The notes under the pieces are model-generated. The model was not told the DNA's origin. It made no database searches and worked only from the letters and a program-made list of their open reading frames with translations. Position numbers and translations under genes: made by a program. Below are positions 7,683 to 17,131 of a DNA stretch of 37,726 bases, piece by piece; position 1 is the stretch's first letter; each line of letters begins with the position of its first letter. Source of the stretch: Opitutia bacterium (GTDB taxonomy: Bacteria; Verrucomicrobiota; Verrucomicrobiia; Opitutales; Opitutaceae); contig JANYBX010000517.1 in NCBI GenBank assembly GCA_025360615.1, positions 1-37,726 of the forward strand, read 5' to 3'.

Positions 7683-10600
7683 TCAACGCGTCCGCACCGG
7701 CGAAGGAGCCGGCCGACCCGCCCCGCCGCGATTTTGAAACGCGAGCGTCGAGCCGTTATTGCGTGTCACCAAAAAATCCGGCCACCCATCGCGGTTAAAG
7801 TCGATCAGCACGACGGCCCGCGCATCACCCGGCACGATCAAACCGCTCTGGGCCGGCGGCACGGGCGTGAAGTGACCGTGGCCGTCGCCGCGCAGGAGCT
7901 GGCTCACGCCGCCATCGAATCGGCCGACGGCGGGCACGGGCGCGTAGGAATTTTGCACCGCATAAATGTCGGCGGGTCCGTCGCCGTCGAAATCGCCCAC
8001 GACCACGCCTTGCAACGGCGCGATCTGCGCAATGCGCGGCAATGCTTCGAATCGATATTTTCCGTCGAGCTGGCTCAACAGCACGCCGCTGCGCAGTTCC
8101 GTCGCCGCAAAACGCTGCGCGGCCGCGAGACGATCTTCGCCCACCAGCTCGCCCAGCGTGGCGCGCGCGTAGTCGTTGATTTTAGGAAACCGTTTTCGAA
8201 TCGAGGGCACCGCCGCCGCGAGCTGCTTGTAAGCGCGCCATGGCACCACGCGATCACCGTCGTAGTGCGCTTCGATAATCTGCGGCGTGCCGCCTTCCTT
8301 GAACTCGCCGTAGAACAGCAGCGTCGGCCGCTCCGCGCTGGCGTGATAGGGCGTGTTCAAACCGACGTTTCCGACGACATAGTCGGGCCGGCCGTCGCCG
8401 TTAAAATCTGCCGTGGCGAGCGATGTCCACCAGCCCGTGCCGGCGGACGCAAAGCCGCTCCGCTCCGTCCAATCCTCGAGCGCCTTGCCCTGGTTGTTGT
8501 GGAAATATTTCACCTGTCCCCATTCGAGCGTCAGGAGCAAGTCGGCCCAGCCGTCGCCATCGACATCGCTCCACAACGCCGCCGTCACCATGCCGACCTC
8601 GCGCAGTCCAGGCGCGATCACGTCTGTGACGTCCTCGAATTTTCCGCCGCGATTCGCCAGCAGCGCGCTGCGCGGCGCGAGCGGATATTGCCCGGGCACG
8701 ACGCGTCCTCCGAGAAAAACATCCAGCCGCCCGTCATGGTCGAAGTCCGCGGTCGTCGCCGCGCCGACACTCACGGGCCACGCGGGCAAAACTCCGGCGC
8801 GCGCGAGCTGCCAGCTGCCGTGGCCGTCGTTAAAAAAAAGCTGCGGTTGATATTCGGGCGCGCCCGCCGGCAAACTCGCGCCGCCTTTCGTCACGAGCAC
8901 GTCATTCGCGCCGTCACCATTCGCGTCGAAGATGAGCACGGGGCCGTCGTTGACGGCTTGCGTCGCCGCATTCGAAAAATTTTTCGCAGCTGCATATGCT
9001 CCAACGCCGTTGCTGAAAATCACGCGCGCCGGATCGCGCGTCGTCCCACCGATGACGATATCGTCAACGCCGTCGCCATTGAGATCGCCGACCGCGAGCG
9101 CGGGGCCGACGCGATTGTGGCGCATCGGCAGCAGGGGCTGTTGCGCCGCCTCTTCGACGTCGTCCTCGCGCGAGGCGAGCGAAAGATTCACCGCGCCGCT
9201 GACCTCGACAAACTGGCCGACGGGTGTAGTCGGGGCTTCCCGCGAAGGCGCGCTCGGTGCCGATGGTTCCGTGACCGTGAAATGCCGGTCCACCGGCAGA
9301 TCGGAAAAAATCTGGGTCTGCCCACTCGGCCACGACACCGTGAGACGCGTGATCGCCTTATCGTCGCCGAGCCCGAAGTGCAGCACCGGTTCGCTGCTCG
9401 AAAGATAGCCGCGCGCCAGCACGAGTTGGCGAACCTGCACGCCCGATTTGCTCTCAAGCCGAACGGTCGCGCCCACGCCAAAGCGATTCGAGCCCGTGCC
9501 GCGCAGCTCGAAGATCGCGCGGTGGCCCGTGTCGCTGTCGTTGCGCAGAAACGTGACGCCGCCCTGATAGTTCGCGAAAACGAGATCGAGATCGCCGTCG
9601 CCATCGAAGTCGCCGAACGCCGCGCCGAAGCTCACGCCCTTTTGATCGAGTCCCCAGTCCGCGCTCACGTTTTCAAATTTCAGGTCACCGAGATTGCGAA
9701 ACGCGAGGTTCGCCTCCGCCAGCACCGGGCTCGCGCGCATGATGCGGATGCGCTCGGCGGGACTCTCCGCGACCATCATGCGCGCGAGCAGATCGGAGTT
9801 GTGCAGCTCGCGCACCATGCCGTTCGTCACGTGTAAATCGAGCCGGCCGTCGTTGTCCAAATCCTCCAAGCGCACCGACCACGCCCAGTCGGTGGCGTCG
9901 ATGCCGGCGAGGATCGCGGCCTCCTGAAACACTCCCGTGCCCGTGTTCAGATAAAGCGCGTTGCGCAGGGATTGCGGCGCGACGCGGGGAGTGTCGCGAT
10001 CTTTCAAGTTGCCACGCGAGTCCGCCATGCCGCGCTGGTCTTTCTGGTGCGAGGTCGCGGCCATGTCGGCGACGAAGAGGTCGATCAGGCCGTCGTTGTT
10101 CACATCGCCGAGGTCCGCGCCCATCGAGGAAAACGGCGTGTGCGGCACGACTTGGTTCAACGTGTTCGTGAACGTGCCGTCGCGGTTGCTGTGATAGAGC
10201 GTGTCGGGCGCGGCAAAATCGTTCGCCACATAAAGGTCGGGCCAGCCGTCGCCATCGTAGTCCCACCACGTGGCGGAGTGGCCCTGTTTTTCGCCGGAGA
10301 TGCCGGCGCGCTCGGTGACGTCGGTGAACGTGCCGTCGCGGTTATTGTGGAAAAGATAATCCTTCTGGCCGTTCGGATGCGCCGCGGAATCCAGCAGATT
10401 CGTCTGCACGTAGACATCAAGCCAGCCGTCGCGATCGTAGTCGCAGAACGCCGCCATGCCGCTCGCATCGTTCACGGCGAGTCCGCGTTTCGCCGCCTCT
10501 TCCTTGAAGGTGCCGTCGCCTTGGTTGATGAAGAGCAAATTGGGCGCTCCGAATCGGCAGACATAAATATCCAGCCGGCCATCGTTGTTCACGTCGGCGA

Positions 10601-11045
10601 AGGTCACGCCCTGCGTCCACACGCCGGGCGTGCCGCCCACTCCGGCTTTCGCCGTCACATCCTCGAATTTCCAGCCGCCGAGATTGCGAAAGAGCCGGCA
10701 ACCCTCGGTCTTGCTCGCGATAAATAAATCCGGCCGGCCGTCGCCATCATAGTCGCCGACCGCGATGCCGGTGCCGATCGCGCCAACGGTGAACTCCTGA
10801 TAACGCTCCCACCACATCTTCGGATCGGCGTAACGGTTTTCCGTCACAACCCCGGTCGCCGCCGGGGGCATCGGAGAAAAAAGCGTGGCCCCGCGCGGTC
10901 CCGAGCGTGCGGTCAGCGGTCGCTCGATGATCGCGCCAGGCGATTCGGCGGCTCGGGCCGTCACGGCGAGAACCAAAAGAGACACTGCCAGCGGCCGCAC
11001 GCAGCGGCGGATCGTCGCGCAAAGGAAATTTTCGGCGGCGCGCAT
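7683..11045 (-). CDS. CRTAC1-like FG-GAP/VCBS propeller protein with ASPIC/UnbV domain
   Basis: The 1120-residue exported protein has an N-terminal signal segment (hydrophobic PLAVSLLVLAVTARA, about residues 18-32). Many Asp-rich FG-GAP repeats follow: the first is GDYDGDGRPDLFIA at 97-110, then VNNDGRLDIYV, YDRDGWLDVYV and others. An ASPIC/UnbV domain lies at about 505-590 (GTGSNRFGVGATVRLES, LHFGLGDDKAITRLTVSWPSG). A second series of FG-GAP repeats (GDLNGDGVDDIVIGG, DFDHDGRLDVFLGG and more) fills the C-terminal half. The repeats are predicted to fold as calcium-binding beta-propellers. Such proteins are often encoded beside TonB receptors and TPR proteins; their role is thought to be extracellular binding, but no reaction is known. 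The gene is divergent from the GT-C-like gene across 142 bp. Confidence 0.9.
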   Translation of the reverse strand: MRAAENFLCATIRRCVRPLAVSLLVLAVTARAAESPGAIIERPLTARSGPRGATLFSPMPPAATGVVTENRYADPKMWWERYQEFTVGAIGTGIAVGDYDGDGRPDLFIASKTEGCRLFRNLGGWKFEDVTAKAGVGGTPGVWTQGVTFADVNNDGRLDIYVCRFGAPNLLFINQGDGTFKEEAAKRGLAVNDASGMAAFCDYDRDGWLDVYVQTNLLDSAAHPNGQKDYLFHNNRDGTFTDVTERAGISGEKQGHSATWWDYDGDGWPDLYVANDFAAPDTLYHSNRDGTFTNTLNQVVPHTPFSSMGADLGDVNNDGLIDLFVADMAATSHQKDQRGMADSRGNLKDRDTPRVAPQSLRNALYLNTGTGVFQEAAILAGIDATDWAWSVRLEDLDNDGRLDLHVTNGMVRELHNSDLLARMMVAESPAERIRIMRASPVLAEANLAFRNLGDLKFENVSADWGLDQKGVSFGAAFGDFDGDGDLDLVFANYQGGVTFLRNDSDTGHRAIFELRGTGSNRFGVGATVRLESKSGVQVRQLVLARGYLSSSEPVLHFGLGDDKAITRLTVSWPSGQTQIFSDLPVDRHFTVTEPSAPSAPSREAPTTPVGQFVEVSGAVNLSLASREDDVEEAAQQPLLPMRHNRVGPALAVGDLNGDGVDDIVIGGTTRDPARVIFSNGVGAYAAAKNFSNAATQAVNDGPVLIFDANGDGANDVLVTKGGASLPAGAPEYQPQLFFNDGHGSWQLARAGVLPAWPVSVGAATTADFDHDGRLDVFLGGRVVPGQYPLAPRSALLANRGGKFEDVTDVIAPGLREVGMVTAALWSDVDGDGWADLLLTLEWGQVKYFHNNQGKALEDWTERSGFASAGTGWWTSLATADFNGDGRPDYVVGNVGLNTPYHASAERPTLLFYGEFKEGGTPQIIEAHYDGDRVVPWRAYKQLAAAVPSIRKRFPKINDYARATLGELVGEDRLAAAQRFAATELRSGVLLSQLDGKYRFEALPRIAQIAPLQGVVVGDFDGDGPADIYAVQNSYAPVPAVGRFDGGVSQLLRGDGHGHFTPVPPAQSGLIVPGDARAVVLIDFNRDGWPDFLVTRNNGSTLAFQNRGGAGRPAPSPVRTR

Positions 11046-11187
11046 GGTCCGAAAAAGAACGAGCCCGGTGTGCGCGAGTCAACGTCCGCCGCCCTCGCCT
11101 TTCGCGCAGGGCCGGGGTTGCTTGCGCCCGAATTTTCGATGCGCTGGGTGCCGTGCCCACCACCCCGCCACCCGCGCTGACGACCGC

Positions 11188-13611
11188 ATGAGTTCCCCTC
11201 GCCGTTTCGCGTTTCCGCCCTGGCTGCTCGGGCCCGGGTTCGCGCTGGGATTTTTAATTTGGTGCAACGTCGCGCGGGTACAGCGCGTCGAGTATGTCAC
11301 TGGCATCGCCGAGTGGTCCGTCGACGCGCCAGCGACTGATGCGGCCTCGCCGACCGGCTACACGGACGGCCAGCGGAGACTGATCGTGCCGGAGCACAAC
11401 AACGAGAGTTACCAGTGGATCGCGCAAACCCAGCGGATGCTCGCCGGCGACGGATGGCGGCTCCGGCACACCGAGGCCGACAATGCGCCGCTCGGCCGCG
11501 ATACCCACCTGCCCTCGCCCTACCGCTGGTGGCTCGCACTCGTCGCAGGACTCGACCACGTCGTCACGGGGCGCCCGCTTCCACTCGCCGTGGAGCACGC
11601 CGCGCTTTTCGCCGATCCGCTGCTGCACGCGCTGCTGCTCGCCGCGACGGCGATCTTTGTCGCGCGGCATTTCGGAGGATTTTCCGCGGCACTGCTTTCG
11701 CTCGGCCTCGTGTTGCTGTTTCCTTTCGCGACGGGTTTTCTCGCGGGCGCGCCCGACCATCACGGCTTGGCGGCGGCGTGCGCGCTGTGGAGCGTGCTGC
11801 CGCTGCTGGCGGGCTTTCGGGAGGCACCGGACGCCGCCGGCGAAGCGCGGGCCCGGCGTGGGTTTTTGCTCGCGGGCGCGGCCGGTGGTTTCGGTTTGTG
11901 GATCAGCACCGCCACGCAAGCGCCGATCCTCGGCGGCATCGCCCTCGGCGCGCTGCTCTCGGCGCGGCTCATGCGCGGCGTGGCGGGGACGCAGCCGTGG
12001 CGGAGTTGGGCGCTCGCCGGCGGCGTCACGAGCTTGGCGGGTTACGCGGCCGAATATTTTCCCGATCATCTCACGCTCCAACTCGAGGTGAACCATCCGC
12101 TCTACGCCGTCGCGTGGCTCGGCGGAGGTGAACTCCTCCATCGCGGCGTCGCGTGGATCAGGAGCGAAAAACCCGCGTGGCGCAGCGGCGATTTCGCGGT
12201 CGTCGCGCTCGCTGTGGCCGCGCTCGTCGCCACGCCCGTCGTGATCGCGCGCAGCGGCGGTCACGGCTTCCTGATCGAGGATCCGCTCGCCACGCGGCTC
12301 AGCTATCTTGGAAGCACCGTTGCAAAAAATATCGCCGACTGGATCGCGCGCGATGGCCTCACGGGCGGCGTGGTCGCGACGCTTCTGCCCCTGCTGCTCC
12401 TCGCGGTCGCACTCACGCTGATCGCGCGGGGCCCGCGCCCCCCGGCGGAGCGCGCCGCCCTCGCGCTCGGACTTGGACCCGTGGCGGTGGCGCTCGTCTT
12501 CGCGTGTTTCCAACTGCGGTGGTGCAACGTCCTCGATGCGGCGCTGCTCGCCTTGATCGCGGTCGTTTCCCCCGCGGTCGTCGCCGCGAAAAGCACCCGC
12601 CTCGTTCACGCGCTGTGGGGCGGCGCGGTCGCGGCGATGTTGCTGCCGGGATTGGTTCAACTCCTCCCGGCCAGCACCGCCGAAGCCCGCCACGCGCTCG
12701 CGGAGACCGACGTGGAAAGCATCGTCGAGCGCGACCTGGCGCACTGGGTGGCGAAGCGCACGGGTGGTGGCACGGCCGTGGCACTCGCCTCGCCCGACCT
12801 GACGACAACCATGAGCTTCCATGGCGGTTTGCGCGGGCTCGGCACGCTCGACTGGGAAAACAAAAGCGGCCTCGCTGCCGCCGTGCGCATCGCCAGCGCC
12901 ACGTCGCCCGCCGAAGCGCTCGGCTTGATCCAGCAACGCGGCGTCACCCACCTCGTGCTCCCCTCGTGGGATCCGTTTCTCGAGGAATACGCGCGCCTCG
13001 GCTCCAGCATGGCGGATCGCTCGTTCGTCGCCGCGCTGAAGCGTTGGGCACCGTTTTTCTGGCTGCGGCCCGTGGCTTACCACTTGCCGGAGATCGGCGG
13101 TTTCGAGGGGCAGTCGGTCGTGGTCTTCGAGGTGGTCGAGGAACAGGAGGAGTCCATCGCGCTGAGCGTGATGGCGGAATATTTCGTGGAGACGGGTCGG
13201 CCCGAGCAGGCGGCGGCGATGCAGGGGAAATTGCGGCGCTTCCCCGGCGACCTCGGTGCGCGCATTGCGCTCGCCCACGTCGCGGCCGGGCGCGGGGATG
13301 CCGCCGCCTTCGGCGAATCGCTCCAAGCCCTCGTCGCCACCCTCGCCGCCGGCGGCGACCGCGCGCTCCCGTGGGAGCGCCGCGTCAGCCTCGCCAGCGT
13401 GCTCGCCCAGGGAAAACGCCCCGACCTCGCTCGCGAGCAGGTGCGGCGCTGCCTCGCCGAGGCGAATGACGCGCGGCTGCGCGCGCTTTCGAGCGGCGCC
13501 CTCTTCCGGCTGCTGGCGCTGGGGAAAAAATTCGGCTTCGAGATTTCCGATCCGCAACGCCGTGGACTGGCGCTGAGCCTGCTGCCGCCCGCCTCGCGCA
13601 GCCGGTTGTAA
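11188..13611 (+). CDS. GT-C-like polytopic membrane protein with soluble C-terminal region
   Basis: The 807-residue protein has a first membrane helix at about 12-28, a short loop with NNESYQWIAQTQRML, and about ten further hydrophobic helices up to roughly residue 500. The loop sequence FLAGAPDHHGLAAA resembles the DHH-type signature found in STT3/PglB/AglB and related GT-C glycosyltransferases. The last 300 residues are soluble and helical, and may include degenerate TPR-like repeats (AEYFVETGRPEQAAAMQGKL, IALAHVAAGRGDAAAF). I infer a lipid-linked sugar-dependent transferase or related envelope function, not a proven oligosaccharyltransferase. ATG 11188 starts just before the first membrane helix; the frame is open upstream, but that part overlaps the divergent gene. 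It is convergent with the glycoside hydrolase, stops 11 bp apart. Confidence 0.7.
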   Translation: MSSPRRFAFPPWLLGPGFALGFLIWCNVARVQRVEYVTGIAEWSVDAPATDAASPTGYTDGQRRLIVPEHNNESYQWIAQTQRMLAGDGWRLRHTEADNAPLGRDTHLPSPYRWWLALVAGLDHVVTGRPLPLAVEHAALFADPLLHALLLAATAIFVARHFGGFSAALLSLGLVLLFPFATGFLAGAPDHHGLAAACALWSVLPLLAGFREAPDAAGEARARRGFLLAGAAGGFGLWISTATQAPILGGIALGALLSARLMRGVAGTQPWRSWALAGGVTSLAGYAAEYFPDHLTLQLEVNHPLYAVAWLGGGELLHRGVAWIRSEKPAWRSGDFAVVALAVAALVATPVVIARSGGHGFLIEDPLATRLSYLGSTVAKNIADWIARDGLTGGVVATLLPLLLLAVALTLIARGPRPPAERAALALGLGPVAVALVFACFQLRWCNVLDAALLALIAVVSPAVVAAKSTRLVHALWGGAVAAMLLPGLVQLLPASTAEARHALAETDVESIVERDLAHWVAKRTGGGTAVALASPDLTTTMSFHGGLRGLGTLDWENKSGLAAAVRIASATSPAEALGLIQQRGVTHLVLPSWDPFLEEYARLGSSMADRSFVAALKRWAPFFWLRPVAYHLPEIGGFEGQSVVVFEVVEEQEESIALSVMAEYFVETGRPEQAAAMQGKLRRFPGDLGARIALAHVAAGRGDAAAFGESLQALVATLAAGGDRALPWERRVSLASVLAQGKRPDLAREQVRRCLAEANDARLRALSSGALFRLLALGKKFGFEISDPQRRGLALSLLPPASRSRL

Positions 13612-13622
13612 CTCCGGCCCAA

Positions 13623-15686
13623 TTATTTTTCCCGCGTTAGCACCACCGCCGCGTGCCGGTCGATGGCGGGCGTGGGCAACCGAAGTTCGCCGCCCGCATG
13701 TTGGAGGGTCGTCGGTGTCGAAGGCACGCCCTTGAGCGTGTCCCACCAAACGATCCGCCACGAACCTGCCGGCAGATCCGCCAGCCGCAGCGTGGCGCTC
13801 GCGGCTTTCGGCGGACGAACCGCGAACACGCCGTCACGGTGCCACAGCCACAGCGCGACGAACTCCGCGTTGCGTTGCCCGGCGGCCGCGAGCACCGGCG
13901 TGTCGAGCCCCAGATCGAGTTGGGCTAGATCGAACCAGTCGGCCGTGCCCGGATTCTCCACGACGAGCGTGTGCCGGCCCGCCTCCACCGCAAAAGCAAG
14001 CTCCCCCGGTTTTTCCACCGAGGGAAGATCCGCGGCGCGGGCGGCCCAGGATTTTTCCGCGACGAGGCGGCCATCGAGGGCGATCCGGATCGCGGCGCCC
14101 GCGGGACTGACCCCGACCAGGCGCGCGCGAACGGTGGCCGCCTTCGCAAAATCGAGGTGATAGGTCGCGCGACTCGGCAGGCCCTCCGCGCGGCTCGCCG
14201 CCGAGCCCACATAGATTCGCGGGATCTCCGCCAGCTCGACCGGCTCGCGCCCGTCGAGCGACAGCGTGAGCTCGGGCGCAGGCCGCCGTTGCCAGACGTG
14301 GCCGCCCGCGAGCGTGAGCGGCCCCCGCGCGGTGCAGTCCACCAACGCCGGAGAAAAAACTTCCAGCCCTTCGCGGCGCGCCCAACCCGTGCCCGCCAAA
14401 AAGCGCGCGACCGCGCCGAGTTCGCCGAGGCGCTGCTTTTCCAGCAGCTCCGCGCCGAGCCACGGCTGCGCCGGATTGCTCCCCCGCCCCATCAGGCTCA
14501 TCCACACCGGCGGCACGATGGCCACGCCGGAATCCTTCTGCTCCCTGGCCAGCGGCATGTGATCGTCGCCAAACTCGCCGTAGAAAACAGGCCGGCCGAG
14601 TTGCGCCTGACCGGTCTCAAACTGCCGCACGCCCGCGAGAATGTTGGCAGCGTAGAGGTGCGGCTGAAAATAATCCATGTTCGCGTAACTCGGGCTGGAC
14701 AGGCGGTCGTGACTCGTCGTGACGAGGTGCCGGTAGACATCGTGCCCGCGAATGAACGCCGCCATCTCGGCGTGCCACTGCGCCACCGGGCGCTCGTCAT
14801 GAGCGGCGTGAATCGGATCGGTCCAGTGAACCTCGTTGAACAACTCCCACGCGAGCACCGCCGGCGAATAACCCCAGCGCGCGATGATGTAGCGATACTT
14901 CCTCGCGGTGAACGCGCGGGCTTCCGGCGACGTAAAAAAATCTCCCGGCGCCTTCAGGAAGCCGCCGGGTCGCGCGGCGTTCCACGGGTTGTCCGCCCAA
15001 TTCGGATTCGCGCCCGTGGAATACTGGCCGTGATGCTGGAGCACGATTTGCAGGTAAACGCGGTTCACCTCCGCCGAGGCAATGAGCTGATCCCACGTCG
15101 CGGCCACGCGAAGATCGAGCGAGCCGGGCGCAGGCGAAGGCCCGCTGTCTTGCGGCCGCCAATCGAGATTGAGCGCGCTCCAATGCGCCATCCAAACGCG
15201 CATCCAGTTCAGCCCTTCCCGTTGAAATTCCCCCAGCGCGCGCGGGTAAAACGTTTCGGGATCTCCCTTCGCCCACGCGACGTTCGCACCGAGCGGCAGG
15301 TAGATTCCCCCGTCGGCGAACACAAAGTGCGCGTGATCGGGGCCGAGGCGCACGGGCGGCAGCGCCTCGGCGGCCGCGACTTCGCGGGCGGCGGCGGCCG
15401 TTTCAAACTGCACGGCGGCGCCGCCCTCTTCCGTGACGGATTGCAGGCGATAGACCCCGGGCTCCGTGGCGCGCGCGCGAACGGCGAAACGCCCCTCGCC
15501 CGCGAAAAACGCCGGCAGTCGCAGCACGGCTTTCGACGGCGTGATAACTTCCGCCGAGAGTTCGCGCGCAAACGGGTCGCGGGCATCGGGCGGCACCGTG
15601 AAAACAAATTCCACCGGCGCGGCTGTGACCGCGACCCGCAGCAGCAGGAGCAAAGCGAGCAAACGAAACCAAGGGTGCAGTCGCAT
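13623..15686 (-). CDS. Secreted glycoside hydrolase with DUF5060-like N-terminus
   Basis: The 687-residue product starts with a signal peptide (LLALLLLLRVAVTAA). Residues about 25-85 resemble DUF5060, a beta domain often in front of (beta/alpha)8 hydrolases. The barrel spans about 115-400: GGIYLPLGANVAW, LNWMRVWMAHWS, then LAWELFNEVHW with predicted acid/base Glu285, and PVFYGEFGDD with predicted nucleophile Glu371, as in clan GH-A. A C-terminal carbohydrate-binding-like beta region (TVRARLVGVSP, GRHTLVVENPGTADWFDLAQLDL) follows. Substrate cannot be assigned. It is the third gene of a minus-strand run, 14 bp after the TPR gene, so it is likely cotranscribed with the VCBS lipoprotein and TPR protein. 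Probable location is periplasm or outside. Confidence 0.85.
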   Translation of the reverse strand: MRLHPWFRLLALLLLLRVAVTAAPVEFVFTVPPDARDPFARELSAEVITPSKAVLRLPAFFAGEGRFAVRARATEPGVYRLQSVTEEGGAAVQFETAAAAREVAAAEALPPVRLGPDHAHFVFADGGIYLPLGANVAWAKGDPETFYPRALGEFQREGLNWMRVWMAHWSALNLDWRPQDSGPSPAPGSLDLRVAATWDQLIASAEVNRVYLQIVLQHHGQYSTGANPNWADNPWNAARPGGFLKAPGDFFTSPEARAFTARKYRYIIARWGYSPAVLAWELFNEVHWTDPIHAAHDERPVAQWHAEMAAFIRGHDVYRHLVTTSHDRLSSPSYANMDYFQPHLYAANILAGVRQFETGQAQLGRPVFYGEFGDDHMPLAREQKDSGVAIVPPVWMSLMGRGSNPAQPWLGAELLEKQRLGELGAVARFLAGTGWARREGLEVFSPALVDCTARGPLTLAGGHVWQRRPAPELTLSLDGREPVELAEIPRIYVGSAASRAEGLPSRATYHLDFAKAATVRARLVGVSPAGAAIRIALDGRLVAEKSWAARAADLPSVEKPGELAFAVEAGRHTLVVENPGTADWFDLAQLDLGLDTPVLAAAGQRNAEFVALWLWHRDGVFAVRPPKAASATLRLADLPAGSWRIVWWDTLKGVPSTPTTLQHAGGELRLPTPAIDRHAAVVLTREK

Positions 15687-15700
15687 AAAAAAAGGGAAAA

Positions 15701-17131
15701 CTACGGCGGAGGCAGGCGGCCGAACTGCTGCTGGTATTCGCCGATGATGGTTTTCAGGTCGTCGGGAGCGACGCGGGGTTGCAGGCGGAGTTCGCGCAGC
15801 CAGCCGCGCGCGGCGCGTTCGTCGTGCGAGTTAATGGCGTGGCGCGCGAGCACCTCCATCGCCAGCGGATGCCCCGGCTGCGCCGCGAGCACGGCCTGGA
15901 GTTCGGCCACGGCCTCCTCGATGCGCTCATCGCGAAAATAAATCATCGCGAGGTCGATGCCGGCGTTCACTTCGTTCGGCCGGAGCGCCTGCGCGGCCTT
16001 CAGCTCCGTGATGGCTGCGGCGAAACGGCCGGCTTCGCTCAACCGGTGGCCGGCGGTGTAGTGCAGCACGGGCGACTGCGGACACTGCTTGAGGCCGTCG
16101 GCCAGCGCGCGGTTCGCCGCCGTGGTGTCACCCTGCGCGCCCAGGATCTCGACGAGGAGCGCCCAGGCATCCGAATCTCCCGGCGTCAACCGCACGGCTT
16201 GCTCCAATTGTTCGCGCGCGGGGGCAAAATCGCGCGCTTGGAAAAACAGTTTGCCGAGCTGGCGACGGTAGGTGCCGGCCGTCGCGTCGAGCGTGATCGC
16301 GCGCTCCAGCCAGCGGCGGGCCGAGGCGGCGTCTCCCGCGGCCAGCGCGGCGGCGGCGACGACGCTCAGGCGATAGGGATCGTGACAACTCGCGGAGAGT
16401 TCATCGAGCCAAGGGTCCGGGAAATCGACGAATTCGCGCTTGCCGATTTTCGCGCGGAATTCGTCGGCGGTGGCGGCTTCGCCAAAATGCTCCGCCACGG
16501 TGACCAGCAGCGAAAGCGCGCCGACGAAATCCGGCGCTCCGACGAGCGCTTGTCGCAGGCGGTCGCGCGCCTCGGGCCAGCGACCGGCGGCGAGATCGCA
16601 TTTGGCGAGGCCGAGCAGCGCGTAGCGGTTGGCCGCGTCGCGCCGGAGCACGGCGGCGTAGGTTTTTTCCGCGGCGGCGGCTTGGTTGTCCTTGAGCTGG
16701 ATGTCGCCGAGCCGCAGGGCGGCGGGGAGATAGTTCGACATCAAAGCAACCGCGCGTTCCTCGAGCGGCCGCGCCTCCTCCAGGCGGCCGAAGCCGGCGA
16801 GAATGTTCGCCTGAAGGTGGGGCCACAGGGCGTTTTTCGGCTCCAGTTTTTCCAGTCCGTCGTAGCAGGCGCCGGCTTCGGTGAAAAAACCGTTGGCGTG
16901 GTAGAGCCGGCTCAGTTCGGCCAGACCCGTGGCCGGCCGGAGGAATCCGCGCGCGGTTTCGGAGGCGCGCGCGATTTTGTCCGCGAGTTCGCCGGTGAGC
17001 GACCCGGGCGGCGGCGGGGCGGCGTGCGTGGCGATGGCGTGTTGTTCCGAGGCGCGCCAGCCGAGCCCAAGCGCGCCGATCACGAAAGTGGCGATGGCCA
17101 GGGAGAGGAGTTTGGCACGTGCATCACTCAC
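15701..17131 (-). CDS. Membrane-anchored TPR protein
   Basis: The 476-residue product has one N-terminal membrane helix (LLSLAIATFVIGALGLGW, about 8-25), then a proline-rich linker and about ten tetratricopeptide-like units up to the end, for example ARPLEERAVALMSNYLPAALR and AVAELQAVLAAQPGHPLAMEVL. TPR units bind partner proteins. The start is a GTG at 17131 that overlaps the TGA of the upstream gene as GTGA, which strongly suggests translational coupling; an ATG seven bases later is out of frame. The protein is probably periplasmic and tethered to the inner membrane, acting together with the VCBS lipoprotein encoded just upstream. Confidence 0.88.
   Translation of the reverse strand: MSDARAKLLSLAIATFVIGALGLGWRASEQHAIATHAAPPPPGSLTGELADKIARASETARGFLRPATGLAELSRLYHANGFFTEAGACYDGLEKLEPKNALWPHLQANILAGFGRLEEARPLEERAVALMSNYLPAALRLGDIQLKDNQAAAAEKTYAAVLRRDAANRYALLGLAKCDLAAGRWPEARDRLRQALVGAPDFVGALSLLVTVAEHFGEAATADEFRAKIGKREFVDFPDPWLDELSASCHDPYRLSVVAAAALAAGDAASARRWLERAITLDATAGTYRRQLGKLFFQARDFAPAREQLEQAVRLTPGDSDAWALLVEILGAQGDTTAANRALADGLKQCPQSPVLHYTAGHRLSEAGRFAAAITELKAAQALRPNEVNAGIDLAMIYFRDERIEEAVAELQAVLAAQPGHPLAMEVLARHAINSHDERAARGWLRELRLQPRVAPDDLKTIIGEYQQQFGRLPPP

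Noticed and set aside
7173-9836. Long rightward frame opposite the propeller gene
   Set aside because: It is antisense to a gene with clear FG-GAP repeats; low-complexity composition shows it is a mirror of high-GC third positions.
11254-13761. 835-codon leftward frame opposite the GT-C-like gene
   Set aside because: Highly charged Arg/Glu-rich translation without domains; antisense artefact.
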